DNA from: Erythrobacter sp. YJ-T3-07
GTDB lineage: Bacteria; Pseudomonadota; Alphaproteobacteria; Sphingomonadales; Sphingomonadaceae
Length of the DNA: 64,000 bases
Reading direction: 5' to 3'
Assembly (NCBI RefSeq): GCF_015999305.1
Contig: NZ_JAEAGP010000001.1
Coordinates: forward strand, 1,860,001 to 1,924,000
Numbering within the stretch: position 1 is the stretch's first letter; every line of letters starts with the position of its first letter. Below are positions 26,120 through 34,953 of this stretch, piece after piece. Under the pieces are notes generated by a model, which made no database searches, had not been told where the DNA came from, and was given only the letters and a program-made list of their open reading frames with translations. Position numbers and translations under genes: made by a program.

Positions 26120-26824
26120 CTATTCGTCTGCAGGGTCGTCCTCTGCTGCAGTGCCGGTCGCATTGACTGATGTGATCCCTGCAGGCTGGGCCAGCTCGAC
26201 CCGCTTGGGCGGGGTGATTGCGCTCGCTTCGATTGCCACCGGGATCGCCTCTTCCGTGTAAGCCTTCAGCTCGCGACCCGCCGGCATGGCGCCACTCTTT
26301 CCGGTGATGAAAAAGCCACTGATCGGCACCAGCACTACACCGCCTACTGTGGCCAACGTGTTGCCCTCACCCTCCTGCCGGTAGGTGCCGTTGATCGGGA
26401 GGCGGCGGCCGCCGAGCTCGATGTAATCCATCTCGATATCGAACTTGCCGGATTTCCCGAACATTCCTTTGTCCGTCATCCAGGTGATTGTGCCGACCGC
26501 GCGCGTGCCACGAGGAATCACGATATACTCGCCCAGCATGACATCTTCCTCGACGGTCATGTCGAACTTGTCGCCCTCGCTCCAAGTATTGCCCTTGGTG
26601 GTGACTTCTTGGTTGAGCGATACGATAATTTCGGTGTTCGCGGGCAGTTCGGCGAGCCCTGGCTGCTCATCCCGGCGATATACTTGGATGGGCGTTGGCG
26701 CAGGCTGCGCGGTGCCCGTAGGGGCCTCTTGGCTCTCAGTTTCCTGAACAGCTACTTCCTGCCCAAGCGCGACTGCAGGCGCGCCAACAATCAAAAGCGC
26801 AAGCGCGCTAGTAGTGCGAATCAT
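26120..26824 (-). CDS. Secreted protein of unknown function (element cargo)
   Basis: A 234-residue protein with a signal peptide (LALLIVGAPAVALG). The mature domain runs LPANTEIIVSLNQEVTT, GDKFDMTVEEDVMLGEYIVI and PRGTRAVGTI. Its beta-strand pattern resembles the C-terminal barrel of VirB10/TrbI-like proteins, but the similarity is only by eye. A second half has GGVVLVPISGFFITGKSG. The start at 26824 follows a GGGGGC ribosome-like site; an alternative ATG lies 12 bases upstream. It is the last gene before attL, a position typical of phage cargo affecting the host envelope. Confidence 0.6.
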   Translation of the reverse strand: MIRTTSALALLIVGAPAVALGQEVAVQETESQEAPTGTAQPAPTPIQVYRRDEQPGLAELPANTEIIVSLNQEVTTKGNTWSEGDKFDMTVEEDVMLGEYIVIPRGTRAVGTITWMTDKGMFGKSGKFDIEMDYIELGGRRLPINGTYRQEGEGNTLATVGGVVLVPISGFFITGKSGAMPAGRELKAYTEEAIPVAIEASAITPPKRVELAQPAGITSVNATGTAAEDDPADE

Positions 26825-27013
26825 GTGAGCCCCCATCTTCCCCCTGGAGCAAAGATGCCCCGCGCGATGACTTAGCACGCGAGCTGCATTAGCCAAGCCG
26901 CTTATAATCTTAGGTTTATCTTCGGGCGGGCCTCAGGCCGCGCGCTACTTCTTGTCATATAGGCTCGAACCGAGCTGACACTTAGCGGCACGCGGGTGCA
27001 GATCGGTCGCCCA

Positions 27014-27271
27014 CTAAGCATTCCCCTCTACGTCTTTCGCCAGAGCCGTCGCCACTTCCGGATCGAGGCGAGCCCAAGCTTCCTGCATCCTCGCATGCGC
27101 ATCCATTAGGAGGTTGGCCACGGCGGTGGGCTGTGTGCTTCCCGACACCTTGTCCATGATGCGAATGAAAAGCTCCTTTTCGAAATCGTCAGGAGATTCC
27201 GCGCCTTCGCGCGCCAGCGCCTGAGCCAAGGCTCTCGCTGACGCCGCCTGATACTGATAAAAAGTCTTCAT
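27014..27271 (-). CDS. Small helical phage protein
   Basis: An 85-residue, Ala-rich, probably all-helical protein (YQAASARALAQALAREG, NLLMDAHARMQEAWARL) directly after the tape measure gene. The ATG at 27271 has a strong AGGAGG ribosome site 5 bases away; the upstream in-frame ATG overlaps that site. It is unrecognised. Its position after the tape measure would suit a tail accessory protein, which is inference only. Confidence 0.6.
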   Translation of the reverse strand: MKTFYQYQAASARALAQALAREGAESPDDFEKELFIRIMDKVSGSTQPTAVANLLMDAHARMQEAWARLDPEVATALAKDVEGNA

Positions 27272-27320
27272 CTCGACCTCCTGCATTTCTCGAAGCTCAA
27301 TAGCACCGCCACCCGAAAGG

Positions 27321-30257
27321 TCACAGCTTGGGTCTCGTCAGTTGCTGGGTGGTCTTGCTGACCGAAGCGTCGATGATCGTGGGCGCGCTGGCCCGAACCA
27401 CCTCCACCGCGACGCCGCTGGCTTCGGTGCGAACCCGGGCGGCGAAACCGGGCGCTTCCTCAATCATCACGCGAACCACCCCGCCCGACTGCCCGCTGTT
27501 CTGCATCGCGGCCATCTTCCCGAGTGGGATGATGTCGCCCGAGCCCTGCGGGACAAAGCCCTCAACACGGCCCGGGGATGCGCTTTCGTTGACACGATAG
27601 AGGCGTCCGCCCTCGACGCGACCACCCGACGCGCGCCCGAACACGCCGGAGAGCGAGCCACTGCTGGCATGGCCCACACCGCCGCCGCCGAAAATCCCGC
27701 CGATCGCAGACAGGAAACCGCCGACTCCGCCGCCAGCACCGCGCGCATCGGCCAGCGCGTTGGCGATCGGGCGCAGCAGGACTTGCTCGATCAGAATATC
27801 GAGCAAACCGGAAATAAGCGGATCGTCTGTCCCGATGGCGTCCTGCAACGCGTCTTTCATGCCGCGCCGAACGCCATCAATTTCGTCGACCACCACGCGC
27901 TCCGCTTCGTCGCGTAGCTGGCCTTCGGTCTTGTTGATGAGGCGGCGATAGCGCTGCAACGGGCTTTCGTATTCGCGGTCTAGGCCCTCACGCTCATTGG
28001 CCTGCACTTCTTCGATCAGCGCAAGGCGACGGCGGGCTGCGGCGAGCTCGGCCTCCTTCGCTCCGGCGATTTCGAGCTGCGCAATCGAGGTGCGCAGTTC
28101 GTTTCGCTCCTGCTCGTGCTGCAGGTCGAGGATCGAGCGCTCAAGCCGGGCACGTTCCTCGCGATCATCTACAAGTGCGGCCTGCGACGAGAGCAAGTCT
28201 TGCTGCGTGCGGTTGATTTCGGTGGAGAGTTGGAGCCCGCGGCGAATAACCTCTGCCTGCTCATCCTGAGCGACCTGCCGGGCGTAGAGCGACTTGTTGG
28301 CCTCGACCACGATCCGGCCTTGCTCGTCGACCTGAGAGGCAACGCCGTAGAGGTTACGGATGATTTCGATCTGCGCAGCCTTCTGCTCGCCGCTTAGTTC
28401 CTTGTCCCCCTGAATCTGCCGAATGCGCTGGTCGCGCTCAATCTCGAGCAGTTCGCGCTGCAGCTGCGCCCGATCTTCAGCATCGGAGGTCAGCTGAATA
28501 CGGGCCTGCAATTCCTCCGTTTGCAAACGCGCGATCTCGTCCGCCTGGCGGGCAGCGATATCAGAGGAGGTCGGTCCGGACGCTGCGGCGCGAGAGGAAG
28601 GGGAGCGGGCAGGCTTGGCGGCTGTGGCAACTGCTGTCGGCGTGATACCCGTACCATCGAGGTCCACGCCGTTCTCGATGGCGAGCCGGACGCCTTCGGC
28701 GCGCGCCTCAAGGGCGTCTTGCTCATCGCGAAGGAGGCGAAGCTCGCGCTGGTCCTGCAACACCTGGTTGGCCACCCCGAGATAGGCCTGCCCGCTATTG
28801 GTCTGGGCGAGGAAGGGGTTGCCACGGCGCCTCTCGCCTTCGCGGGCAAGGTCTCGGTTCCGATTGATCCGCTGAACAAGATCGTTCTGTCGGCCCAGGT
28901 TGTTCTGAAGGTCGGTGTAGATCCCGAGTTCTTTCAGCCGAGCGGTGAGCTCGGCGGCGCGCTGCGCGGCTACGCTCATGTTGCGCGACAGGCTGGCGAC
29001 CTTGTTCGATGCACCGGCAGCGAAACGGCCCATGCTGTCGGTAGCGACGCCCGCTTCATCAAGTCTCTGCGCAGCGTCACGCGCTGCGTCCGCCGTGGAC
29101 TTGGTGCGATCCTCAATCGCCTTCATCCGGCTTTCAGCAGTGGAAGCATTGTTCGCGACAAGGATCAGGCCTGCGGCAAGCGCGGTGATTGCTACTCCTA
29201 CAGGGCCGCCGAGGGCGGTGAGGAGAGCGGCGCCAGCCGATCGAGCAGCAAGAGCCGTGCCCGCGAGGCTGGTGGTTGCAATCGTGGCGTGGGCGGAGAT
29301 CGCCCGAAGCGCGGTGCCCCCAGCAAATGCACTCGCGACGAACCTTCCACCAAGGTTGGCAGCAAGGATCGCGATTGCCGGGATAAGCACGTCGATATTG
29401 TCGGCGAGCTTCTGGATGCCGGCGGCCACAGCTGCGCTCGCCCCGTTCGCCTTGTCGGCCTCGCCGATATAGAGCGTGAGCGCGTTGCGCAGGTTCGTGA
29501 ATGCTTGGCTGATCGTGCCATCTGCGGAGGCTGCTTGATCTTTCAGATTGCCAAGTGCAGCGACAATCCCGCGCATGAGCTCGACATTGGTGACGCCCGC
29601 GCCGTTGGTGTCCTTGATCTTGCGCGTGAGCCCGTCGAGCGAACCGCCCGTGCCGTCGATGAACTTCGCCGCTTCCTTCAAGAGCGGGCGCAGGCTGTCG
29701 ATCAGGCTGTTGTATTCCTCGGCTTGGATCCGCGACGAGCCGAATGCTTGCCCAAGTTGCAGGAGCGCGCCCTGCGCTTCGGTGGCGCTGATCCCGGAGA
29801 TGCGAAGTGAGGCCGAAACCGCTTCTGTGACGGCGAGCAAGTCTGCCTCGCTCGCCTGCAGGCTGTCAGCGCTCTGCGCGGCACGCGAATAGAGCGTGCC
29901 GACCGATTCGAGTTCGACGCCATACTGCTGGGCGAGGGCGAAAAGCTTTTCCTGAGTGGCGGCGAGACCAGCGCCTTCGAGGCCAGCTACCCGGAGGCTG
30001 TTCTGAAAGCGTGTGAACGTATCGACGAGGTTGATTAGCTCGCGCCCGGTGAAGGCGGTTGCCAGTGTTCCGGCGAGGCCTTTGAGCGTGTTGCTGATCT
30101 GTCCGGACGAGCGCTGGAATTGCTGCTCGAGCATGCGGACCCGCTTCTCTTGCGTGCCGAGTTCGCGATCCACCGTGCGCGTGGTGAGGCGCACCCCGTT
30201 TAGGTAGGCTTCGTGCCTCACCTTCAATTCGAGCACCACCGGGTCAATCTCCGGCAT
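27321..30257 (-). CDS. Phage tail tape measure protein
   Basis: Tape measure proteins set tail length and pass through the tail tube during DNA injection. This 978-residue protein has the N-terminal tape-measure domain (LINLVDTFTRFQNSLRVAG, SRAAQSADSLQAS, QLGQAFGSSRIQAEEYNSL). A hydrophobic middle spans residues 290-370 (IPAIAILAANLGG, GPVGVAITALAAGLILVA), followed by long coiled coils (residues about 560-830) and a Gly-rich C-terminus (GAGGGVGGFLSAIGGIFGGGG). The start is ATG 30257, or GTG 30260, behind GGAG. It is intact, although no tail tube, chaperone or baseplate genes are recognised nearby. Confidence 0.88.
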   Translation of the reverse strand: MPEIDPVVLELKVRHEAYLNGVRLTTRTVDRELGTQEKRVRMLEQQFQRSSGQISNTLKGLAGTLATAFTGRELINLVDTFTRFQNSLRVAGLEGAGLAATQEKLFALAQQYGVELESVGTLYSRAAQSADSLQASEADLLAVTEAVSASLRISGISATEAQGALLQLGQAFGSSRIQAEEYNSLIDSLRPLLKEAAKFIDGTGGSLDGLTRKIKDTNGAGVTNVELMRGIVAALGNLKDQAASADGTISQAFTNLRNALTLYIGEADKANGASAAVAAGIQKLADNIDVLIPAIAILAANLGGRFVASAFAGGTALRAISAHATIATTSLAGTALAARSAGAALLTALGGPVGVAITALAAGLILVANNASTAESRMKAIEDRTKSTADAARDAAQRLDEAGVATDSMGRFAAGASNKVASLSRNMSVAAQRAAELTARLKELGIYTDLQNNLGRQNDLVQRINRNRDLAREGERRRGNPFLAQTNSGQAYLGVANQVLQDQRELRLLRDEQDALEARAEGVRLAIENGVDLDGTGITPTAVATAAKPARSPSSRAAASGPTSSDIAARQADEIARLQTEELQARIQLTSDAEDRAQLQRELLEIERDQRIRQIQGDKELSGEQKAAQIEIIRNLYGVASQVDEQGRIVVEANKSLYARQVAQDEQAEVIRRGLQLSTEINRTQQDLLSSQAALVDDREERARLERSILDLQHEQERNELRTSIAQLEIAGAKEAELAAARRRLALIEEVQANEREGLDREYESPLQRYRRLINKTEGQLRDEAERVVVDEIDGVRRGMKDALQDAIGTDDPLISGLLDILIEQVLLRPIANALADARGAGGGVGGFLSAIGGIFGGGGVGHASSGSLSGVFGRASGGRVEGGRLYRVNESASPGRVEGFVPQGSGDIIPLGKMAAMQNSGQSGGVVRVMIEEAPGFAARVRTEASGVAVEVVRASAPTIIDASVSKTTQQLTRPKL

Positions 30258-30622
30258 CACGCCGTCTCCTTCAAATATCCGCCGCCCAGGCTTTTCCGAA
30301 AGATCGGGAAGAGGGCGGAAGCGCGTCGGGTTAGCCGTAGATCGTGCCAGTGCCCGGCTCGCCCTTCGCCAAGCTGCTCGATCGTCGCGTTGCGCACGGC
30401 GCGGTGAAAGCGGACCTCGTGCGGTTCATGGCCCGGTGCCTTGATGTCGATAGCCCGTGCCAGCCGACGGAACGGCGAGACCGACTGATCGTCGAGCTTG
30501 CACAGGTCGACCAGCGCAGCGGCCTTGAACGCCGCGATGATTTCGAGATGATCGGTGTCTATCCAGGCAGGCTCGGTCGCAAGGATCGAGGCGCCGATGC
30601 TCTCGGCCAGCTTCGTGCTCAT
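30257..30622 (-). CDS. Phage protein of unknown function
   Basis: A 121-residue, mixed-charge protein (STKLAESIGASILATEPAW, EIIAAFKAAALVDLCKL, several His later). It starts at ATG 30622 behind GGAGG, overlaps the stop of the 50-residue gene before it, and ends in the start of the tape measure gene. The position before a tape measure gene is where tail assembly chaperones usually lie, but the sequence is not recognisably one. Confidence 0.65.
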   Translation of the reverse strand: MSTKLAESIGASILATEPAWIDTDHLEIIAAFKAAALVDLCKLDDQSVSPFRRLARAIDIKAPGHEPHEVRFHRAVRNATIEQLGEGRAGHWHDLRLTRRASALFPIFRKSLGGGYLKETA

Positions 30623-30771
30623 CGACCGCCTCCGAAGCGCATATCCCAAGCCGCGCGCTGGGCGTCGGTAAAAAGGCGTTCGCGAACCTCGATCGGTGTC
30701 GACCGCGCCGCCTCGGGATAAGCGTCCGCCATGCGTTGCAGGTCGGCCTGGTCAGATGGTCGAGAGGTCAT
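30619..30771 (-). CDS. 50-residue protein between terL and the tail genes
   Basis: A small gene too short for usual ORF cut-offs. ATG at 30771 follows GGAGGG. It begins MTSRPSDQADLQRMADAYPE, continues with an IEVRERLFTDAQRAAWDMRF segment and ends in GGGR. Its start overlaps the terL stop by 20 bases, and its stop overlaps the next ATG. This tight coupling supports it as real. No family is recognised. Confidence 0.65.
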   Translation of the reverse strand: MTSRPSDQADLQRMADAYPEAARSTPIEVRERLFTDAQRAAWDMRFGGGR

Positions 30772-32041
30772 AAACCCTCCCGCTGCCTTGAAGCTCGGTC
30801 AGCGCCCAGACCAGCGCATCGGCACGGTCGGGGGAGCCTTCGCCGACGTAGCCAGACGGTGTCATCGAACAGAGCTGATCCTCGAGTTCCTTGAAGTGGC
30901 CGACGTGTGAAACCTTCTCCTGCTCGTAGAGTGCGGCTACCGGCTCGGCTCGCACTGCCTTGCCGCGGCTCGCGGTGACCGTCCTGACCGGCAATTCCTT
31001 TGCCACGCTTCGCAAGACTGCCTCGACCATGGCCCCGCCGAAGTTCTTCTCGGCGACCACGCGATCGGCGGCCCACTTGTCGTAGAGGTGCGCGACCCGG
31101 CGGGCCCAGCCTTCGGGCGATAGCTTGCAGCTGCCGTCCTCCAAGACGAAGTATCGGCCGTCCTGAGCCTTTCCGGCCACAACGATTCCGATCTCGTCGC
31201 CGGCATCCTTGCCGCTCGTCCCGCTAGGATCGACCGCGACCACGATGCGCTTGAGGTCGGGTGCACCCTTTACGCGGTGCGGCTCGATCATAGCCGTCGT
31301 CCACAGAGCGCCTTGCACGTCCTCAAGCAACTCGGCGAAGAGCTCCTGCCTGCCCAGGCGCGTGCCCTCGTAGCGTTCCCGCAGCCGATCGAGCGTGCCG
31401 GCAGGGAGGTTGTCGGAATTGTCGAAGGTCGAGCCGCGCGTGACCATTGCGCCAGCCGTGCGCAGGATCGTTCGGATCAGCGGCGTCGGCTTCGGGGTAG
31501 TCGTGGCGACCACCTGCGGATTTTCACCTAAGCGAAGCCCGAAAAGCAACTGATCCCATGCGGACGGGTCCGGCCACGCGGCGACCTCATCGCCCCATGC
31601 GCGATGATGCTGAGGGCCGCGCAGGCGCTCGGGTTCCGTTGCCGAGAAGAGCTTGAAGCGCGAGCCGTTCCATAGCGTGACTTCGCCGATCGACCGGTTC
31701 CAGTTCTCGACACAGATCTGCGGCAGGACGGCGAGCAAGCCGCTCTCCCCTTCGACGCAGGTGTCTCGCGCATCGGCAGCAGTGGGCGCGACGATAGCGA
31801 CGCGGACGCCCGGGTTCGCGCATGCGAACCATGCCACGTCTTCTGCACCCGTGCGGGTCTTTCCCCAGCCACGACCCGCCAGGGCAAGCCAGACAGGCCA
31901 GTCAATCCCCGGCGGTGTGATCTGATCCGGGCGGGCTTGAGAGAGCCACTTGCTGCGTGCTGTCAGCGCGGCTTGCAATTCCGGCTGCAGCCCGCTCAAG
32001 TGCTTCGGCGAAAGCTCCGAAGGCATCGTTTCCGGCGACAT
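30752..32041 (-). CDS. Phage terminase large subunit
   Basis: The DNA-packaging motor of tailed phages, with ATPase and nuclease activity. Its 429 residues show Walker A AGRGWGKTRTGAED (from about residue 55) and the Walker B acidic pair in HRAWGDEVAAW. The C-terminal RNase H-like nuclease has acidic residues in VVAVDPSGTSGKD, VAEKNFGGAM and DRADALVWAL. Length is normal and the motifs are intact. The start at 32041 has ribosome site AAGGGA 7 bases away, which makes it overlap the TerS gene by 140 bases. Confidence 0.9.
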   Translation of the reverse strand: MSPETMPSELSPKHLSGLQPELQAALTARSKWLSQARPDQITPPGIDWPVWLALAGRGWGKTRTGAEDVAWFACANPGVRVAIVAPTAADARDTCVEGESGLLAVLPQICVENWNRSIGEVTLWNGSRFKLFSATEPERLRGPQHHRAWGDEVAAWPDPSAWDQLLFGLRLGENPQVVATTTPKPTPLIRTILRTAGAMVTRGSTFDNSDNLPAGTLDRLRERYEGTRLGRQELFAELLEDVQGALWTTAMIEPHRVKGAPDLKRIVVAVDPSGTSGKDAGDEIGIVVAGKAQDGRYFVLEDGSCKLSPEGWARRVAHLYDKWAADRVVAEKNFGGAMVEAVLRSVAKELPVRTVTASRGKAVRAEPVAALYEQEKVSHVGHFKELEDQLCSMTPSGYVGEGSPDRADALVWALTELQGSGRVYDLSTI

Positions 32042-32384
32042 TCACAGTCCCTTCGATGAGGGGTTTGTCGCGGAAGGCGATCGACAGCTTGCCCAGCTTC
32101 CACCGAACAGCATCGAATGCGAGCCGAGCAGCTTGCGGATCAGTAGGGTTCTCGGCAGCGGGCGCGAGTGCGATCGCCATCCCCTCTTCGGCCAAGGCGA
32201 GATACCCGATTTCGCGTGCTTCTCGAAGGCGACCGGCAAGCTCGTCGTTTCCTTCGCACCAACGCCACACCGTCGTCTTGGCCGGGAAGCCGTCGAGCCG
32301 GCAGATTTCGGACAGCGACTTACCCTCTTCGAGAAGGGCTGCGATGCGGTCGATGACCGCGGGAGGATACTTGGTCGGCTGCAT
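31902..32384 (-). CDS. Phage terminase small subunit-like protein
   Basis: A 160-residue protein with an N-terminal helix-turn-helix (PAVIDRIAALLEEGKSLSEI, FPAKTTVWRWCEG), as in TerS proteins that recognise the packaging site. A helical middle (LAEEGMAIALAPAAENP) and a C-terminal coil follow. It sits directly before terL. The frame is open far upstream, but the ATG at 32384 has a GAGAGG site and starts the recognisable domain. Its last 46 codons overlap terL in another frame. Confidence 0.75.
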   Translation of the reverse strand: MQPTKYPPAVIDRIAALLEEGKSLSEICRLDGFPAKTTVWRWCEGNDELAGRLREAREIGYLALAEEGMAIALAPAAENPTDPQAARLAFDAVRWKLGKLSIAFRDKPLIEGTVNVAGNDAFGAFAEALERAAAGIASRADSTQQVALSSPPGSDHTAGD

Positions 32385-32514
32385 TTGCCTCTCTCGTTCG
32401 AACCGGCGGGGATGCCACCAACAAGCACCCCCGCCGGACAGGTTACGCCGCGCGGGGCGAAGATCGTGAAACCCCGCGCGGCGACCAAGACGGCGTGGTC
32501 GCGGACCGCCTGGT

Positions 32515-33396
32515 TCACTGTTCCTGCTCCCCGCCGATCGCCTCCACGTTAAGGTGGGGAACGTCGCGCAACTCAACGGCGACGGCGTGGGCGATTTCAC
32601 CGGTCCAAGGCGTCCCGTAGAACAGGCTCCTTGGCAGATTATGCTGCTCGGCAACCTGGCTGGGGAGGATCACCGGCTTTCCCACGAGGCCGGTGGACAA
32701 GCGATACGCGCCATGAAGCCGATTGTGCTCGGCAGCCGCGCGCCTCGCTCGCTCTTCACGCTTTTCACGTTCCAACCGGCTGTCCCGCATAGCTTTGCCG
32801 TAATCGAACTCGGCCACCGCCGCTCTGGTCTTCGGCCATGCGCGTCCAGCGCCATCGAAGTTAGGGAGCTTGAGTTTGACGAAGGCTTCAGCGGAGTTGA
32901 CCTCCATCATTCCATTTCCTGGGATGCCTCGCGCGTGCCACTCTGCATTCGCTTCGTGGACGCCAGCGAGCCTCATGCGCTCGGCGTTGGCGTTGACTGC
33001 CTCGAAGAGGTCGATCAACTCCGAAACAATCGCAGGCACGCGCTCCGCGAACCGTGCTGAAATCTCGTCGCGTTGGACCAACGCAGCTCGCGCTTCGGCA
33101 CGCTTGGCCTGTTGGGTGTCGCTCTCGCGCTTCTGCTCGAGCTTGCCGATAAACTGGGGGAGTAGCTTTGCGAGCCCTGCAATGTCGCGACTGTATTTCG
33201 CCGCCTTCGCGGCTGCCTCATCGCGATCATCTTCGTTTAGCGCAAAATCGATGCTCTCTGCGCTGGCTTGTTCGTGCGCGGTGGAGAGGCGATCCTGTTC
33301 GAGCTCGATATCCGCAATGAGCTGTTCGAGTGTTTCAATGGTGACGCGATCGGTCGACCGCGCACTGGCGATGCGTTCTTGCAGCGATTTTGCCAT
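32515..33396 (-). CDS. Coiled-coil phage protein of unknown function
   Basis: A 293-residue protein. The first 120 residues form long charged helices (ETLEQLIADIELEQDRL, AKAAKYSRDIAGLAKLL), and a second helical block runs from about 120 to 160. The C-terminal third is more globular with HNLPRSLFYGTPWTGEIA. It starts six bases after the end of the 151-residue gene and precedes TerS. Scaffold and phage head-associated proteins can look like this, but nothing identifies it. Confidence 0.65.
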   Translation of the reverse strand: MAKSLQERIASARSTDRVTIETLEQLIADIELEQDRLSTAHEQASAESIDFALNEDDRDEAAAKAAKYSRDIAGLAKLLPQFIGKLEQKRESDTQQAKRAEARAALVQRDEISARFAERVPAIVSELIDLFEAVNANAERMRLAGVHEANAEWHARGIPGNGMMEVNSAEAFVKLKLPNFDGAGRAWPKTRAAVAEFDYGKAMRDSRLEREKREERARRAAAEHNRLHGAYRLSTGLVGKPVILPSQVAEQHNLPRSLFYGTPWTGEIAHAVAVELRDVPHLNVEAIGGEQEQ

Positions 33397-33402
33397 GAAG
33401 CA

Positions 33403-33858
33403 TCACCCGCCGTAACGCATGTCGCGAACATAGTCGCGAACCTGCTGACCATTGCCCACCTTGGCAGTGTTACCGGACGCAGAGGGCTTATGTGCCTCAG
33501 GGATCCCGCTCATAACCGAATCTCGGATGGCCGCTGATCTGGCGGCGACGCGCCGTTGACGGGCAAGAAACTCGGCACGCTCACGATCAAACGCGGGAGC
33601 TGCGTCACCGAGAAAGGCGAACTTGGTGACATGGACCGCCAGCTCGCGGTCGACTTCGGCGCGAATGGCGTCTTCCGATCCATCGTCCTTGAGGAAGATC
33701 CCGCGCGAGCTCGAAGGCGCGCTATCCACGAAGGCGAGGTCGAAGCGCAGGCTTTCGCCGGGTGCGAGGATTTCCTTGTAGCCTGGACGAAGGCGGCCTG
33801 CGGTCATCGCCTCGTCGGCGGTGCAGGGTGAACCGGTAGGGGAAAGGTAATTCGGCAT
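33403..33858 (-). CDS. Phage protein of unknown function
   Basis: A 151-residue protein with an N-terminal beta-rich half (LAPGESLRFDLAFVD, GIFLKDDGS) and a C-terminal helical Arg-rich half (ERAEFLARQRRVAARSAAIR). It is the first gene of the leftward late operon, after a divergent gap containing a terminator-like hairpin. It is not recognised. Its tail QQVRDYVRDMRYGG resembles the ends of other small genes in this operon. Confidence 0.6.
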   Translation of the reverse strand: MPNYLSPTGSPCTADEAMTAGRLRPGYKEILAPGESLRFDLAFVDSAPSSSRGIFLKDDGSEDAIRAEVDRELAVHVTKFAFLGDAAPAFDRERAEFLARQRRVAARSAAIRDSVMSGIPEAHKPSASGNTAKVGNGQQVRDYVRDMRYGG

Positions 33859-33897
33859 TGTCTTGCTCCGGTGCCCGCGGCTGCGCGACGGGCGGCG

Positions 33898-33924
33898 CTG
33901 ACGGCCCGATGCCGTCAGATTTTT
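33898..33924 (+). terminator. Rightward intrinsic terminator without an evident upstream gene
   Basis: CTGACGG at 33898-33904 pairs with CCGTCAG at 33912-33918, followed by ATTTTT. It lies between the divergent 151-residue gene and the DUF2939 gene, so it faces no annotated + strand gene. It may attenuate the DUF2939 transcript or end an antisense RNA. Confidence 0.6.
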
Positions 33925-33978
33925 GATGACAGGAGCGAACGCGTTGAATTACCTCCGGCAAGAGGGGGAGAAGACACC

Positions 33979-34542
33979 ATGAATAGAAACGTGATCATCG
34001 CAGCCGTTGTCGGGTTGGTGCTGGTGTTGGGCGCTGGCTGGTATTTCGCCTCGCCTGCAATGGCGCTGTCACAGCTTAGGCAGGCGGCGATCGACGGGGA
34101 CGCCGAGAAGCTCGAAGAGAGCATCGACTTTCCGGCTGTCCGCGAATCCTTGCAGGCGGAACTGCGTGCGGCCATGGCGGCGGAGATGGCCCGTCAGCAG
34201 GAAGCAGGTGAAGATGGCTTCGGGATGCTCGGAGGCGCGCTCGCGATGGGCATGGTCGACCCGATGGTGGACGGTTTCGTGAACCCCCAATCGATGGCCA
34301 GCATGATCGAAAAGGGGAAGATGGACCGCATGAGAGCGGGTGAGGCGGGTGATGAACCTGAGACGGAAGCCAACGCGGAGCCTACCGATTGGGATATCGC
34401 GCGTGATGGGTTCAGCCGTTTTACCGCAACGCCGGTTGCTCCCGAAGGCGAGCGGGTGCCGACTATGGTCTTCGAACGTGACGGCTTTGGATGGAAGCTT
34501 GCCGGCATCGATCTGCCAGAAGGGCCGTTGAACGCCGATTAA
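33979..34542 (+). CDS. DUF2939 domain protein (membrane-anchored)
   Basis: A 187-residue protein. An N-terminal membrane anchor (NVIIAAVVGLVLVLGAGWYF) is followed by the DUF2939 pattern ASPAMALSQLRQAAIDGDAE then IDFPAVRESLQ, with Met-rich middle and acidic stretch and a C-terminal beta segment (VFERDGFGWKLAGIDLP). The function of the family is unknown; it is found in envelopes of many proteobacteria. The ribosome site GGGGGAG is 9 bases upstream. It is one of only two clearly rightward genes in the element and looks like host-envelope cargo. Confidence 0.75.
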   Translation: MNRNVIIAAVVGLVLVLGAGWYFASPAMALSQLRQAAIDGDAEKLEESIDFPAVRESLQAELRAAMAAEMARQQEAGEDGFGMLGGALAMGMVDPMVDGFVNPQSMASMIEKGKMDRMRAGEAGDEPETEANAEPTDWDIARDGFSRFTATPVAPEGERVPTMVFERDGFGWKLAGIDLPEGPLNAD

Positions 34543-34557
34543 GGCTGAGTGGTCGCC

Positions 34558-34884
34558 TTATTGGCAGTGGAGCGCTTCCAATTCCTTGGCGCGTTCGATT
34601 GCCTTCGCCGGGCGCGCTTCGTCGCCGCCATGATCAGCCGCATCGATAAGCTTGCCATCGCGAAGCAGGAGAGGTTCGGTCGCCACCGACGCCATGACTG
34701 CGCTGGTCAGGTCGGCGCCGATCGATATGCGGCCCCAGCCGGGCGTATCGGCTGTTGCTGCGAAGGTCGCGGGCTCGCGCTCCACCGCCACGATCTCGCC
34801 GGAAGAGCTGATCGAGACGCGATGCAGCGCTACTCGTTCACCGTTGTTGATCATGCGGAAGGCGTTGAAGGTTGGGGAGGGCAT
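34558..34884 (-). CDS. Small protein of unknown function
   Basis: A 108-residue protein with beta-strand-like first half (NGERVALHRVSISSSGEIVA) and a helical end (AKAIERAKELEALHCQ). GGAG six bases before the ATG supports the start. It is convergent with the DUF2939 gene and follows the TonB-C-terminal gene in the same direction. No family is recognised. Confidence 0.55.
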   Translation of the reverse strand: MPSPTFNAFRMINNGERVALHRVSISSSGEIVAVEREPATFAATADTPGWGRISIGADLTSAVMASVATEPLLLRDGKLIDAADHGGDEARPAKAIERAKELEALHCQ

Positions 34885-34953
34885 CGGCGGCTCCGTCGTC
34901 AGGGGTGGGCTGCAAGGATGCGTGGGGAGGGGCCGGACGCTTACCGCCGTTGA

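Noticed and set aside
25831..26166. A 111-codon + strand frame across attL
   Set aside because: It crosses the chromosome-element junction, has no ribosome site and an unlikely protein composition.
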